Below the pieces are notes generated by a model. It saw nothing but the letters and a program-made list of their open reading frames with translations, was not told where the DNA came from and searched no databases. A DNA stretch of 64,000 nucleotides from Physcomitrium patens (lineage: Eukaryota > Streptophyta > Bryopsida > Funariales > Funariaceae): contig NC_037264.1 of NCBI RefSeq assembly GCF_000002425.4, positions 16,241,391 to 16,305,390 on the forward strand, written 5' to 3'. A program made the position numbers and the translations under genes. This document shows, one piece after another, positions 50,200 to 62,250 of this stretch (positions within the stretch are counted from its first letter, which is position 1; each line of letters starts with the position of its first letter).

Positions 50200-53100
50200 C
50201 TAAGTTGGATCTAAACTGATGTCTGCTTGAGCAACTCCTGATTTTTCAACTTTTCCGGCAAGTATGTCACAAGCCCCCTTGTGCATCTTCCAGACAGAGA
50301 CCTGACATTCTCGTCCACAATACCTGAAGAATGGAAAATATTGCGGCGGGTTTTAGGTTAGTATGTTCCAATTTAACGTATTTGTGTAAACATTCTCGTT
50401 CTCGTCCTAGAAGTGGTGCAGGAATACTTACTCACATTGTTAGTCGTGAAAGGCTAATAATTCAATCCAAACCTAGAATATGTTACCTGCGGTTTTTCGG
50501 GAAATGCAAAAGATTGTGCGTTCCTAAATTACCATTCGCTTTTACAACGGGAGCATCGTTGAACAGCAGCCTTCTTGCACGCCGCACAAGTGGGTTGCTC
50601 CATCAATTCCTGCACCACCAATGTAAGTTGTGCCACCGAGGTGATGTGTTGTAACATTCTGAATCAGTTGGGTGCCTTTTAGCGGCACACTATGCTTTAC
50701 TGAATACTTTGAGAGCGAGCTTACAATACCCCAAATTGGAACAGTCTGAGCATCTCTTGAGCTTCGCGTTGTGTTGCGCTGGAGGCTTCTGAAAACACAC
50801 TTTGCAATTGCTTCTGGGCAATCACTCCTGCAGAAAAAGGGTTCGCCTAAATTATGCTTCATGAAATTGTGTCTAGAGGCGTCATAAACCATTTACGATT
50901 TAATATTTTTTATTTTATTTGTTAGTTCTAACCAACATCTTGAGTTACATACTTTCCTGGCTAGATTTCCCTCCTATTTCTAGGCACCTCTTAATTGATT
51001 CATTCCCAATGAATGCTTAATATGATAACAATGAGAAATTTTCAAGGTTCCAATGCTCCTTACTCCAATTGTTTTTGGCCATCAGTTTCTCCCGGAGTTC
51101 AGGTACCTGAAACATGATTTTTATGCTATTTTACAGCGACTCTATCAGGTAATCCTTCAAATAACATCTTGATTAACGGTATGTAAAGGAATTATTATAA
51201 GAAATGACCTGTTCAATGATCAGCCTGCCTGATGCAGATTCAACACCAGTCTGTGGAACCTGTATCGCCAGCTGCTCTACTGCCTGCCAGTAAAAAAATA
51301 ATCCATGAACACAAACTTGTTGTCAAACACTCTCATGTGATGCAAGGCTCACCTCAAGATCTAATGGGAGCTTTTACCCAGTGACGAGGCGTAGCAACTG
51401 AAACTTACGATGTTCCCAATGTTGAGCCTCAGGCTCAGTGAATAAACAGTGACATGCGGGACATGCCTTTGGCATTGGAATCTCTTCCAAGTAGGAGAAG
51501 ATAACATTGCTGGGAGAGACAATACTAACCCATTTCAGATCCTTGAGGACGGGCAGCTGATCAACGAGCAAGTTATTCAGGTACTTTCGCAGCTGCACAC
51601 AGTTTTACGATTTTGAATTCTGATGTCAGCATATAGGGGAGAGGTAAAGTCCAACATGAATTATAGTTGGGAAAGGTTACTTGAAAAAACATAAGAAAAT
51701 ATAAAAAACAAAATAAAAGGAAGAAAAATAAAAAGACCTTGAGAACTTGCGATCGTCTAAAATCATCGTAATTATACTTGAGGCGACATCTCTTGTCCAC
51801 AATCAGATTGTATATACATAACCACAGCTGGAACGAGCCGCGAACAAGAGATTATTTTGTCATCGTGAAGATGCGACGTGAAGATGCTCGTTAACAGTCT
51901 GTGCAGCTTGTTTACATTGAAACTCATGGTAATGATGTGAACAGATGCCACTACTTTTCGGCTGTTTCAGTTCCTACTGCAAGACGTTTCATGCAAACCT
52001 TTAAAAGATGACATTAACCAAGTAGGCTTTTCACGAGCAAAGAGAGTAAGACTCAAAGAGGTAAATAAAACCTGGGCATCGGGCTTCATCAACCTGAAGC
52101 GGTCAGATCCCGACACTTCTGTCCACTTTCCTTCTGCATATTTCTCTAGCTGCAAAAATAATGCAGAGTCACAGTTGACATTCAATATGCGCCTGGGTCA
52201 AATTCGATTGTTTTCGTTGTAACAGGGTTCCTCACTGATAAATGGCGAAGCTGTGTATTATATACTTGAATTATATCCGCAGTGGAGGGAACAACGCATA
52301 CAGAGATACACGACAGCCTTTATTTACGTGTAAAGATCCACTAGAAATGCCTAAACTTCGTGCAGGTTCCAACCACCGGTTTTCCGGATCGAGTTCTTTT
52401 TCGATTCCATGGAGGGTTCTCTACAAGCGGAACGAGGGCCATGATAATATCGTGGCAATCCAGCATTCGTGCCTGCATTATTCTTCAACATCAGCTGTTC
52501 TGAGAACGTCAAATCAACCAATCTCGAATTGACAAAGAATAGATACATTTTTCCTGATCTCACTTGAGGATGCACAAAAGCAAGATTGATGGCACGATTC
52601 CAAGCTACACACACGCTATCCTCAGCCTGCATAACTTGGAAAGCACTCCAACTCCAAAGAGTTGGAATGTTTTGTATTTACATGACTCACCATAACAGAA
52701 AGGGGGAGAGCACCCATATAATCTGTTAGATATCTGCAATGAAATCAACACATGTGTGAGTTTGTGCAACTAGGAATCAGAATCAGCAATATTTTAGGTT
52801 AAAAGAAAGTCTTCTACGATTCTCTTCCGAACACTACGCGTCGCAAAGGTAGATTGTCTATATAGACACAAGGCAAAGAGAAAGAAATTAGAACATGAAA
52901 CAACTCGCTTCCTTGGGAAACGGGTTACCTGAGAATAGAGATGGAGCAGACGGCAACTCCAAACTCCATACCAGCTGCCTGAACGTTGAAACAAACAACT
53001 TATGCATCGGTTAACCGTCACAAATGCAGACACACATACGTGAGCTTTGTTCTACTTCGACTTTACACTCACTAGAGTTGATTTCGAACCTTTTCTTGAA

Positions 53101-55631
53101 GATCCTCCTCAGGTAACATTTCTGAAATTGCTTTTCCGCTTCGTTCTGCACATGCAAGTTGCAATGTAGCACACGTTTGTCACTCCAGGTTTAGGGTCCC
53201 AGCAAGTATTATTGCTTAAAGCTGAAGGCTGAGACTAGAATAGCAGAGGACGGCAATTTCAATGGCGAAAAACAGTCAACCAGCAGTTCAAAACTTTCAG
53301 ATCTCCTTTTCAAGTGGTTTTTATAAACTTCAAGGTGATTTTAAGGGGAAGTAACGAAGTGAATTCAATGAACCTTTGTATGCTGCATCCTCGGCCCCCT
53401 GAGTGTTGAGATACACAAGTTTGCGGTAGCAATAATCTGTGAGCTGTCACAAACCGGAGATAAAATCACATGATATAAGATTATTGCAATCACAAGATTC
53501 TCTGCATGAGAACGTTGTGAGGTGTGTAGGTGCAAGCAATAATAAAGCGAGTGGACACCCAGAGACCAAATCATACCTCCAATAAAGAATCCGCATCCAT
53601 GGCTTCGCATACTTCCCGGTGAAACAAAATCACCTACGCCCAGATCTTACAGATAGTCACGACAGAAGGAATATACTTTATTAATTGTCTCTGCAAATTT
53701 ATGTTATCCTCTTTGTCATTAACGTTCGGAGGTTTGGAAAATGAACTTTAAACGGGCGAATCAATCATTGCCAAATGGGTCTGAGCTCTATAAAGGACGA
53801 AGCGGCTCACTGTTCACGAGATCGATAACAAGAAGAAAGCATGAGAACTATGTGGTGTCAGCCAAAGTTCACAGAAACCTCAAGCAAGTTAACAATGGTC
53901 GTTTCTTGGTATAAAACAAGGTGAATATTGATGTTAGAAGGCTGCTCAGCAAGTGCCTTAAGGATATGCGGGAGCACTTTTTCTTTCCAAATCTGCGACA
54001 GTGAACTTCAGGTCATGAGAAAGAGAAAAAGGAGGAGAAAACAGAAAAAGGAAAAAAGGAAAACAGAGGCATTGATTCCATTTTCTGATAAAGAGAAAAA
54101 TGCGTCGGAGAAGTGTGCTCAGTTACTAACTGTAACCTTGGGCACGAAGACTGAGAGATGTCAAGATACCTTAGCCAGGAAATACTAACAACATCGAGAA
54201 GGATATTTGTTCATGCAGGCCATGAAGCTACACTTGTCAGGCGTATACGTTACTGACCTCAATCACTAGCAGCTCATGTATAAGCAATCCCAATTTGTCG
54301 TGAGAAGTTAAGGCCTGTGAACGCAATGTACCCCAGACCCGATCACTCAAACTCTTGTACATTTTATTGACACCAAATGCACCAGTACAATCTGAATTAA
54401 ATGAGTTCTATCAAACGATTGTTGAAGAGTCAAGCAAATCTACGGGGTTAAATTTTGTAAAATTTTGAAGTGGAGGGCGAAGAGATATTTCATACCACCA
54501 TTACGAATTCGTCATTATGCACCATTGTGTTGTAATGCGCCTGACAAACCATCCGGCGCTTGGTTAGATTCAGCTTGCCTCGCGCCGTAAAAGCTTTACC
54601 TTCAGTTGATGAATTCCCTGTTTTCTAAAAATGGATACGTATTCTTCAATATTTGGAACTACATGTGCTGGCTGAAGAACTTTTACAGCTCAGTACAAAA
54701 GAACCCTAAATTATCCTCACATCTAAAAAACTTCCGAACTCTCATAAAATGAGCATGTTACAGGAAGGTCTCAAAAACAGTAAAAAGTGAGGGCTCTCAA
54801 AGGCTAACCTGCAAGTTGAGTTTCTCCAGATTTGCGTGCTGTGTTAACCATTTCCTACTTCCAATCTGCGCACTCTCTCAGAATGTATTGCAAGATGTCA
54901 CAAAACATGGAGCCTTCGTTCTTTCCGGCTAACGCCCCTAAATTCTCTCGATAAAACTTACTCAAACCAGCATAGGACTAATTACTTAAAAATTTGCAGC
55001 CATGTTAGTTTAAATGCAAATTACATGATGTTTTTTCAAACCTGATTACAAAACACAAATAACAAAGTAGAGGTGCGATTTGTGTGTAAGGATCCAATGT
55101 AAAGGTGACTTGAGAATGTATCAGCAAACAGAGTGAGGGAAGTTCGCACATATAAGCGAAGTACTTTAATAGATGAACTTGCAGAGATCGAAACATCTGG
55201 AATACTGATATGCACGCTTCGCACAACATATAAGTGGCGATAGTGAGTGAGTATACCTGCTCAATTGGAAAGAGAGTCAGATGTTGTACTAGATATTCGG
55301 CGTCCATTCTATTCAGCAGTTCCTGCTCACCAACCAAGAGCGACAATAAGTTAAACCCTTCGTAGCGTGCTCCTTACAATATGATATCGTACCCAATTGA
55401 GCATTTCGGCAGTGCTTGCATTTTTACAACATTGAAGTTTGGCCGTCGAATCCGAGGCTCAAATCTGAGTGAAAATACCCCACGAGAACATGCCTCGCAT
55501 CTGCGCGTACTTCATTTACTACAAAAAACCCCACAACGATGGTTGTCAAATTCTGGCCAGCGATGTGCACTCACCACATCATCGTACTTTAGATAATCTG
55601 GCCGTCCCGTCTCTCCTTCCATGACATCCAT
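50200..55631 (-). CDS. ZMYND10: ZMYND10, axonemal dynein assembly factor, 20 exons, with one apparent frame break
   Basis: Minus-strand exons: 55631-55575, 55322-55257, 54865-54809, 54540-54496, 54314-54258, 53992-53879, 53633-53577, 53443-53374, 53145-53090, 52978-52929, 52733-52691, 52472-52377, 52149-52072, 51827-51738, 51592-51530, 51284-51209, 51106-51064, 50827-50730, 50609-50533, 50323-50200. They encode about 471 residues (human form 440). Family marks are HANLEKLNLQ, NLLEVILFHREVCE, LTDYCYRKL and LLVDQLPVLKDL. A complete MYND zinc finger follows at 413-449: CAAC, CSRC, YC, EC, then His and Cys. The protein helps fold and assemble dynein arms in the cytoplasm, so it serves the flagellated sperm. 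Exon 16 has 76 bases where 75 are expected. The extra base, in the TTT at 51239-51241, causes a stop after residue 356 and would remove the zinc finger. An AG 7 bases further into exon 16 would give an open frame with a different peptide. Confidence 0.9.
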
Positions 55632-56084
55632 CGTCACTGGGTTAGAGTTCGCCACAATCTTGCAACAGCCGACGTCAACAAAAATTCCTTCGACCACAAA
55701 GTTGGAAAAAACACGTCTGTACTAAATAAATCATGGAAACGACAATAAAGAGGAGTCTTTCCTCCTCTTCGACTCTGATGAAAACATTCACAAACCAATT
55801 CTGACAGTTGCCAGAACGGAGATGGGTGCACTTTCCAAAGAGCTTTGTTCCCTCTGGTGACTTTTGGACGAATGAAAGTATGAAGCTGTTCCTTCTGCAA
55901 CACTATTCTAAATAGCATCATCCATACATGTGCTTTCGGGATTCCGGCGACGGGCTGTGAGTTACTAAATGTTTAGTACTTGTTCTTTCTCTAAACTAAA
56001 AATCTTTCAGCTTATGCTTAAGTTTTGTTCAATTCCTTCAGGCTTAGATTGTGGGTGCCTCTAGGAATAGCTAACTGGGAAGCA
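55632..56084. promoter_or_regulatory. Shared promoter region between ZMYND10 and TMEM19/PGR-type gene
   Basis: The two start codons face away from each other 453 bases apart, so both leaders and promoters must fit here. The minus-strand frame 55634-55921 (starting MMLFRIVLQ) overlaps the ZMYND10 leader; it could be an upstream open frame or chance. No TATA box is obvious. Confidence 0.55.
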
Positions 56085-57595
56085 ATGGACATTGGGAGCA
56101 AATTGGGAATAGGGCGGCCCCTTATTGCTGCTGCTGTGTCGAGTTTAATCGCTCTGCGATCGTGGCGCCACAAGTCTTTGTCTACGTCTGGGGCTTTGGC
56201 TGGTTTAATGCTCCTCACGATCTCTTTGACTGCCGGTCCGCGGTTCGTGTTTTGTTTATTTATCTATTTATTTTTGCTGCTTGCTAATGTTCCTCTTGTG
56301 AAATGTTCAGTACAAATATTTGGTGCTTATCTAGCTGACTGAAATCGTAAACATTCAGGTTTGGAGCGGTGATACTCGCATTCTTTTTCAGCTCTTCGCA
56401 GCTGACCAAATACAGGTCAGATGTGAAAAAGAGTATAGATGAAGATTTCAAGGCGGGAGGCCAGCGTGACTGGTAAGCTCTTGGAATGACTGTCGAATTC
56501 TGCTTCTTCGATTTTCCTACAAAATTTAGGGTACTTGAGAAACTCTAAAATTTGCTGCATTCCACCCATTGGGATATCTCTGGGGTTATTTGAAATCGCG
56601 TGTAGATGTTTTTGTGATGGAAAATATGTCTCCATAACTTAACTCTAACCCTGAAACGGGCATCATTATCTAATACATAACACGATCATGGTAGGAGCAG
56701 GGTTACGTAGGTCTTTGCAGGAACTAACAAAAAAATTGGCACGCCTTAGGTCACAGGTGCTTGCAAATGCATTAGTGGGAACGCTACTGTCATTAGGTGT
56801 GGCAGTATCAACGGGCTGGCAGGATACATGCTTGGATTCGCAGAGAGCTCCGTTGGTAACAGCGATGCTGGCTGGGGTTCTTGGTCACTATGCGTGCTGC
56901 AACGGAGACACATGGTCTTCGGAATTGGGAGTACTAAGCAAAATTCAGCCTCGACTCATCACCTCGTTTAAGGTAAAGCTTCCCTTTTGAACTCTCGCCT
57001 TGGTTCAGTCTCTGCATTTGCATCTGCATGAGATCACAACCCTGTAATATTCCCCTTACATGGCCTTGTGAATTATATAGTTTTTAACTCACTCTGAGTC
57101 TTGACGTGTCGTCATTTAGCCAGTGCCGCGGGGGACGAATGGAGGTGTGTCTGTGTTAGGCACGGCTGCCGCAGCTGCCGGAGGAACGTTCATAGGTTTA
57201 GTATTTGTGCTGGTAGGATTGTTTTCTACTCGCTGCGAAGGCCCAGTTTGGGGAATGCAGTGGCTGGCTCTCCCACTGGGTACTCTGTGTGGCTTGCTTG
57301 GAAGCGTGCTGGATTCATTCCTTGGAGCCACTGTTCAATTTAGTGGAAACTGCGTCGTTCGGAAGAAGGTATGTGACTTTGTACCCTCTTTGGCGAATTC
57401 CTACGAGTTTCTGGGTTTCAGTAACGCTGAATTTATTCTGATGGTTTACTTGATGCGTTGCAGGTGGTAGGAAAACCAGGCCCAACAGTGCAGAGGATAG
57501 CGGGGCATGATCTCATGAGCAACACTGGTGTCAATTTTGTATCTGCACTTGTCATTGCTTTAGCTTCAGCGACAGCTTCTCTATATTTATTCTGA
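56085..57595 (+). CDS. PGR: TMEM19/PGR-type DUF92 membrane protein, five exons
   Basis: Exons 56085-56242, 56359-56472, 56750-56972, 57120-57368 and 57464-57595 give 291 residues, close to the plant PGR length. Family motifs are STSGALAGL, FFFSSSQLTKYRSDVKK, AGGQRDW, a CNGDTWSSELG block, RLITSFKPVPRGTNGGVS, LLGSVLDSFLGATVQ and the end part HDLMSNTGVNFVSALVIAL. Several hydrophobic segments (for example around residues 14-25, 39-50, 54-66 and 265-290) mark it as a multi-pass membrane protein. In Arabidopsis the PGR relative affects glucose responses, while another DUF92 member, VTE6, phosphorylates phytyl phosphate; the whole-length similarity here is to TMEM19/PGR. The biochemical role is unproven. 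The third-exon start (GTCACAG after CTTAG) was chosen because it restores the Trp codon and the frame. Confidence 0.9.
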
Positions 57596-60500
57596 TACTA
57601 AAACGAAATTAGCGATTCATTCTGGAAATTGTCTTGCATCAGACGCCTGTATATTGATCCTTAAGGTGACAACCTCATGCACTCCAACCGTTCTTTACTC
57701 AAGTAATTTGGCATATCTTGTGCTCTAGAAGTGTACAGTATCTCCTTAGGTGTGCATGTAGTAATGGACCCTCCCAGTCGCGAAGACCGTAATTAAATGC
57801 AAACTGCAAGGAATTTTAAGCATTCTGACAGTCTGGAGGTGCATGTTAATGGGGACGTTAAATCAGAGCACGCTAACTGTGCAGGATTGCTGACCTACAT
57901 CCCAAGACCGTGGTTTGCGGTCTCACACGGTAACACCTGCTCACTGCAGACTCTAAGTCTGTTGAAATCGTTTGCTGGTTGCGTAATTGTGTCGATTGGG
58001 TTTCTTCGTCGGGACCCACATCTGGTCCCCTTTGCTGGCGCTGGTGTCGAATTTAAAGCCATTATGATTGATCTCGGAAATAATTGTTGTAGTTCTGCTA
58101 CACTGTAGAAGTGGTCTTCACTTCTTCATGTTCCTGCGCTGCTTTGTCCTTCACTCCTTTGTAAGTTACCTAGCTTCAACTGTTGAAAACTTTCGATTTC
58201 ATTGCTTGTCGATTTTAGATGGATTTTTCGTTCAGTTTGGAGGTGTTTGTGGCGAGTCTTGATTCGCTTGCTTTCAGTGAAGAAGAGGCCTTCAATGAAT
58301 TCTCTGCATCTTCACATGATGTTGCACAATATTCAGGCTATATGAAAAGGTTTTAGAGCTGCTTTTAAATACCTGTAAATCTTTGGTGATTTATATCAGT
58401 AGTATCTGTGCAAAAAGTCAGGAGCAATCCTCCCCTAAAATTGAGGAACTGCTGTCACCCAAGGTAGATAAGTAGGGATTAAACTATGTATTGTCAATCG
58501 TGTTGCTTGTGGATGATTTCCTGAGGTTTGATTTAGTTTGAAGGTGAGTATGACAACTCTTGTATTAAGTCAATTACTCTATAGTGAACATGTTGGATTT
58601 AGTGATACATTTTAAGACAATAAATTAAGGGTGTTGTTAATGCCACTACAATTTTCTATTCACCACATGTTATCTTAGTTTTCGCTTTTGTCAACTCAAT
58701 TAATTTTTATTAAGATTAAATTTATTTTCTATATAATTTGAAAAAAAGAATAAATATTGGAAATATTAATATTTTCATATTGAAATAAAAAAAATTAAAG
58801 AAATATATTGAGTGGGTGGCAAGTTGTGGTGGTAGTAGTGAAACTTATGATGGCATTAACATCACCCTAAATTGAATATAAATATTTCTTATCTTTATTC
58901 TATATATGTATTTTGATATATGTTTTTATACATAAAATGTATAATAGATTCTCTTCTACTTGAACTATTTATTTGCTTCAAATCACTTAAAATAAATGAT
59001 TGTTGCGATTAAAGTTTTAGATTCCTAAAATAAAAAAAAATCCTTTAGCTTTAATTTGTAAGATTCTAATCTTACAAGATTATTAATTAAAAAAATGGAG
59101 GTTTTTATTGAAATAATTAGCAATCATTTATCATTTTTTTTGTTTTGTTTTGTTTTGCGTTCAATTAGGTCAAAAGAAAAACTCTCATTATTTTTAAATA
59201 GTAGAATATAAGATTTTTTGTACGAATTCAAGACAATCAAATCAACATTCAAAAAAAAAAAAAAAAGATAAAAAATAAAATAAAAATTCAAAAGTAAAAT
59301 TATTAATAAAAAGATGTTTGAAAACCCTTGCAAGTCACAACTTCTTTGAATTTATTCAAACTTGGTTGATTTTATCTTCAAGTTTCAAAAAATATCAATT
59401 ATAGATTATGAATAAATTTATTTACAACATAAAATTTCTTAAAGCTATATAAAAATAAAAACTATGAGTTATATAATACATTATACATAGAAGATAATGC
59501 ATTAATTTGAATAGTTTACTGCAAATTAGGTTTTGCTTAATAACCAATTTGTCACATGTATAAGTTTAAAGATTGTTATTGTTTCTTCATTCCAAACTAA
59601 TGCATAAAAACAAGATCAATATATATTATGAAAATCAAAGTTATAAAATTTTAAAATGCTTATTTAGATAATGGTTCCTCATATTGTTTAAATAAAAAAA
59701 AATTAAATAAATATGATAAGACAAAGAAATTTTTTTTAAATTAAAATTTTATAATAAATAAACTTTTTTTAGGAAATCACAAAAACTAAGCCAATTTTTT
59801 TTAAATATAATATTGCAATAGATAATTATTCACTTGATTAATGTAACAAGAAGTTAAACTTAAACATGCATCTCTAAGATCAATCTTATTTAGCAAAAAA
59901 GAAGAATTCACAACTTGTACATGTGGTTATATAAATATAAAGATATAAAATATTTATGATTTAAAATTTAAGAGATCAAGATAATCATGGAATATTAAAT
60001 AAAAGCTATAAGAATCTAATATAAATATAAAGTTGACAATTAAAAAAAATGATTAAATTGAGTTTCAATGATTAAATTAAGTTGAATAAATGGATTAAGT
60101 TGCAATTCTAAATAACACAATATGCAATTAAAAAAATCATGTAACTTAATGATCAAAAACCATGAAAAGGAAAATAATAAATTATAAGGGATATTAAATT
60201 GATCCATCTAAATCTTATATTGACAGGTACAAAATGATTAACAACTATTTTAGTGGATGTAGCAATTGTATTTGAATTTAAGACATTGTCACTTAATACA
60301 TAAACATGGCTAATTTATTGCCATGCTGCATGAGGACTTTCTCTAAATTAATTAAAATAAATAGCTAAAAGGTAGAAGAAGTCAAAGAAGGCTAAAGCTA
60401 AGTCGAAGTGTAATACAATTGGTTTATTTAGAATGATTAACCAGCTTGGAATAAATTAACGCACAATTGAAGATAGAAAGAAGTAAAGTTGTCTATGACA

Positions 60501-60699
60501 AAAGTAAGGTGTGGGGTGATTGGTATAGTCACTATTTTGAAGTTACATAACAGATCAATTTAAAATTTAAGTTGGTTAATTTAATATTTTTTAAAATTAT
60601 GTTCAAATATATCATCTTATTTGGAAATAATGTAGTAAAAATTTGAGAAAATAAGTTACAAAATACATGAAAATAATAATTTAAATTGAATTTTTTCTT
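57596..60699. other. 3' flank, then AT-rich DNA without genes
   Basis: To about 58400 the composition is mixed and probably includes the 3' UTR of the preceding gene. From about 58550 it is AT-rich with A runs (about 59250-59266) and no coding pattern. Confidence 0.5.
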
Positions 60700-61173
60700 C
60701 TAATTTTTTATATTAAAAAAATAGAAATAGCGCCCTTCAAACACAAACGATGAGACATTGATGCAAATTAATAGGATAATTGTGGTTCCTAGACGAGACG
60801 AGAAGAGGGGAACCTTCGTCGAGACTCTCGGTTGTAGGGCTCCAGCCAAAGGGATGAAGATGATGGCCCTGCCACCGTGGCGGATGCATGATCCACTCAC
60901 CGTCCAATGGACGCCCGCCGCCGGATTCCTTCGACACTGCCCGACGCTCCATTTCCCTTCGCAGGATGAATTCGTGGCCCTCGATCGCACTCGCGGCTCT
61001 TGGATCAGTTTGCGGTTCCGGCATCGCAAGCGGATTGAACAGGTGCAAGCGAAGCGGAACAGAGCAGCCCGCTGGTGCTGGCTTGGATTTAGAAGCGGTG
61101 TTGGGGTGGGGCTGAAGCTACGCAGCACAGGTAAACACGGAGAGAGAGAGCGAGAGGATTGTGTGCGTTGGTT
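60700..61173 (+). promoter_or_regulatory. Promoter and leader region of CHLM
   Basis: Composition changes abruptly to GC-rich at about 60780. A GA run (GGAGAGAGAGAGCGAGAGG, about 61139-61157) lies just before the start codon, as in many plant leaders. An open plus-strand frame here (60758-61228) has no recognisable protein and is taken as leader or promoter DNA. Confidence 0.5.
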
Positions 61174-62250
61174 ATGGCAGCCATGGCTGCTGCTGCTGTG
61201 TGTACTGCGAGCTCAACAGCAGCGCTGACACAATGCGGGCACCGTGAAGCTTCTGCTGCTCTTCGGTCTTCATTTTGCCCTGCGCTGGGGTCTTTGAATA
61301 GCAATTTGCGAGTGGGGGTTTCGTCGAGGAGCGCCAGGGGGAGCCTCCAAGTCACGGCTGCATTGCCCATCGTGGAATTGGCTGCGCAGGCTCTGGGTGG
61401 TGATGGATTGGCTGTGATAGAGAGCGACGGGTTCTCTGGATTGCAATTCGCAGTTGCCAGTGGGGGTGCCATTGCCGCTCTTGCGGCAGCGTTATCGCTT
61501 GCTGACCCGGAGAAGCGTCGTCAAAAGCAGGCGGAAGAGACCGGGGGTGACGAGAAGGCTGTAGTGCGCAATTACTTCAATACCCAGGGATTTGAACGTT
61601 GGAGACGTATCTACGGGGAGACAGATGATGTGAACTCCGTCCAGCTTGACATTCGCCAAGGTCATGCGCAGACGGTTGAGAAGGTGATGCGGTTCTTGAA
61701 GGACAGGCCTCTCGAGGGAGTCACCATTTGCGACGCCGGCTGCGGTACTGGTAGCCTCTCAATCCCGCTTGCTCTTGAAGGTGCGGAAGTGTACGCCAGT
61801 GACATTTCGTCGGCTATGGTGGATGAAGCGGCGAAGCGAGCAGAGGCAGCCCTGAAGTCTAACGCCAATGACAAGCCGACTCAAGTTCCAAAGTTCGAAG
61901 CTCGCGACTTAGAGTCTATTTCTGGGAAGTACGATACCGTTGCGTGTTTGGATGTGTTGATTCACTACCCGCAGGACAAAGCCGGCGGCATGGTGCAGCA
62001 CTTGGCGTCGCTCGCCGAGAATCGCCTAATTTTGAGCTTCGCCCCTTACACCTTGTACTACGCCGTTCTCAAGAGGATTGGGGAATTGTTTCCGGGGCCT
62101 TCTAAGGCTACTCGGGCTTATTTGCACGCTGAGGAGGATGTGGAGGCTGCCCTCAAAGAGGTTGGATGGGTTGTCAAGAGAAAGGAGATGACGGGCACGA
62201 AATTCTACTTCTCTAGATTGCTCGAGTGCGTTCCCGTTTCCAAAGCTTAG
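61174..62250 (+). CDS. CHLM: Magnesium-protoporphyrin IX methyltransferase, plastid, intronless
   Basis: A single exon of 358 residues. The enzyme moves a methyl group from S-adenosylmethionine to the 13-propionate of Mg-protoporphyrin IX, the chlorophyll-branch step after Mg chelatase, at plastid membranes. The first 60 or so residues are rich in Ala, Ser and Arg with almost no acids, as in a transit peptide. A hydrophobic Ala/Gly stretch (about 90-110, GGAIAALAAALSLADPEKRR) may touch the membrane. The catalytic part begins near NYFNTQGFERWRRIYGE and includes the AdoMet loop DAGCGTGS (about 187-194), VYASDISSAMVDEA, ACLDVLIHYP, LSFAPYT and GTKFYFSRLLE near the end. The start is the first in-frame ATG (61174); a second Met lies three codons later. 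GC-rich codon use contrasts with the AT-rich flank. It is intact. Confidence 0.97.
   Translation: MAAMAAAAVCTASSTAALTQCGHREASAALRSSFCPALGSLNSNLRVGVSSRSARGSLQVTAALPIVELAAQALGGDGLAVIESDGFSGLQFAVASGGAIAALAAALSLADPEKRRQKQAEETGGDEKAVVRNYFNTQGFERWRRIYGETDDVNSVQLDIRQGHAQTVEKVMRFLKDRPLEGVTICDAGCGTGSLSIPLALEGAEVYASDISSAMVDEAAKRAEAALKSNANDKPTQVPKFEARDLESISGKYDTVACLDVLIHYPQDKAGGMVQHLASLAENRLILSFAPYTLYYAVLKRIGELFPGPSKATRAYLHAEEDVEAALKEVGWVVKRKEMTGTKFYFSRLLECVPVSKA

Noticed and set aside
53928-54188. Plus-strand frame of 86 residues rich in Lys and Arg
   Set aside because: It lies opposite ZMYND10 exon 6 and an A/G-rich intron; its basic stretch is low-complexity DNA.
54600-54624. Possible extra ZMYND10 exon (GIHQLK or KQGIHQLK) between exons 3 and 4
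   Set aside because: Joining exon 3 (ending LNLQ) directly to AHYNTMVHNDEF fits the recalled family better, and the 25-base version does not keep phase.
60758-61228. Open frame of 156 codons upstream of and overlapping CHLM
   Set aside because: It has no recognisable protein, overlaps the CHLM start in another frame and lies in the GC-rich promoter and leader.
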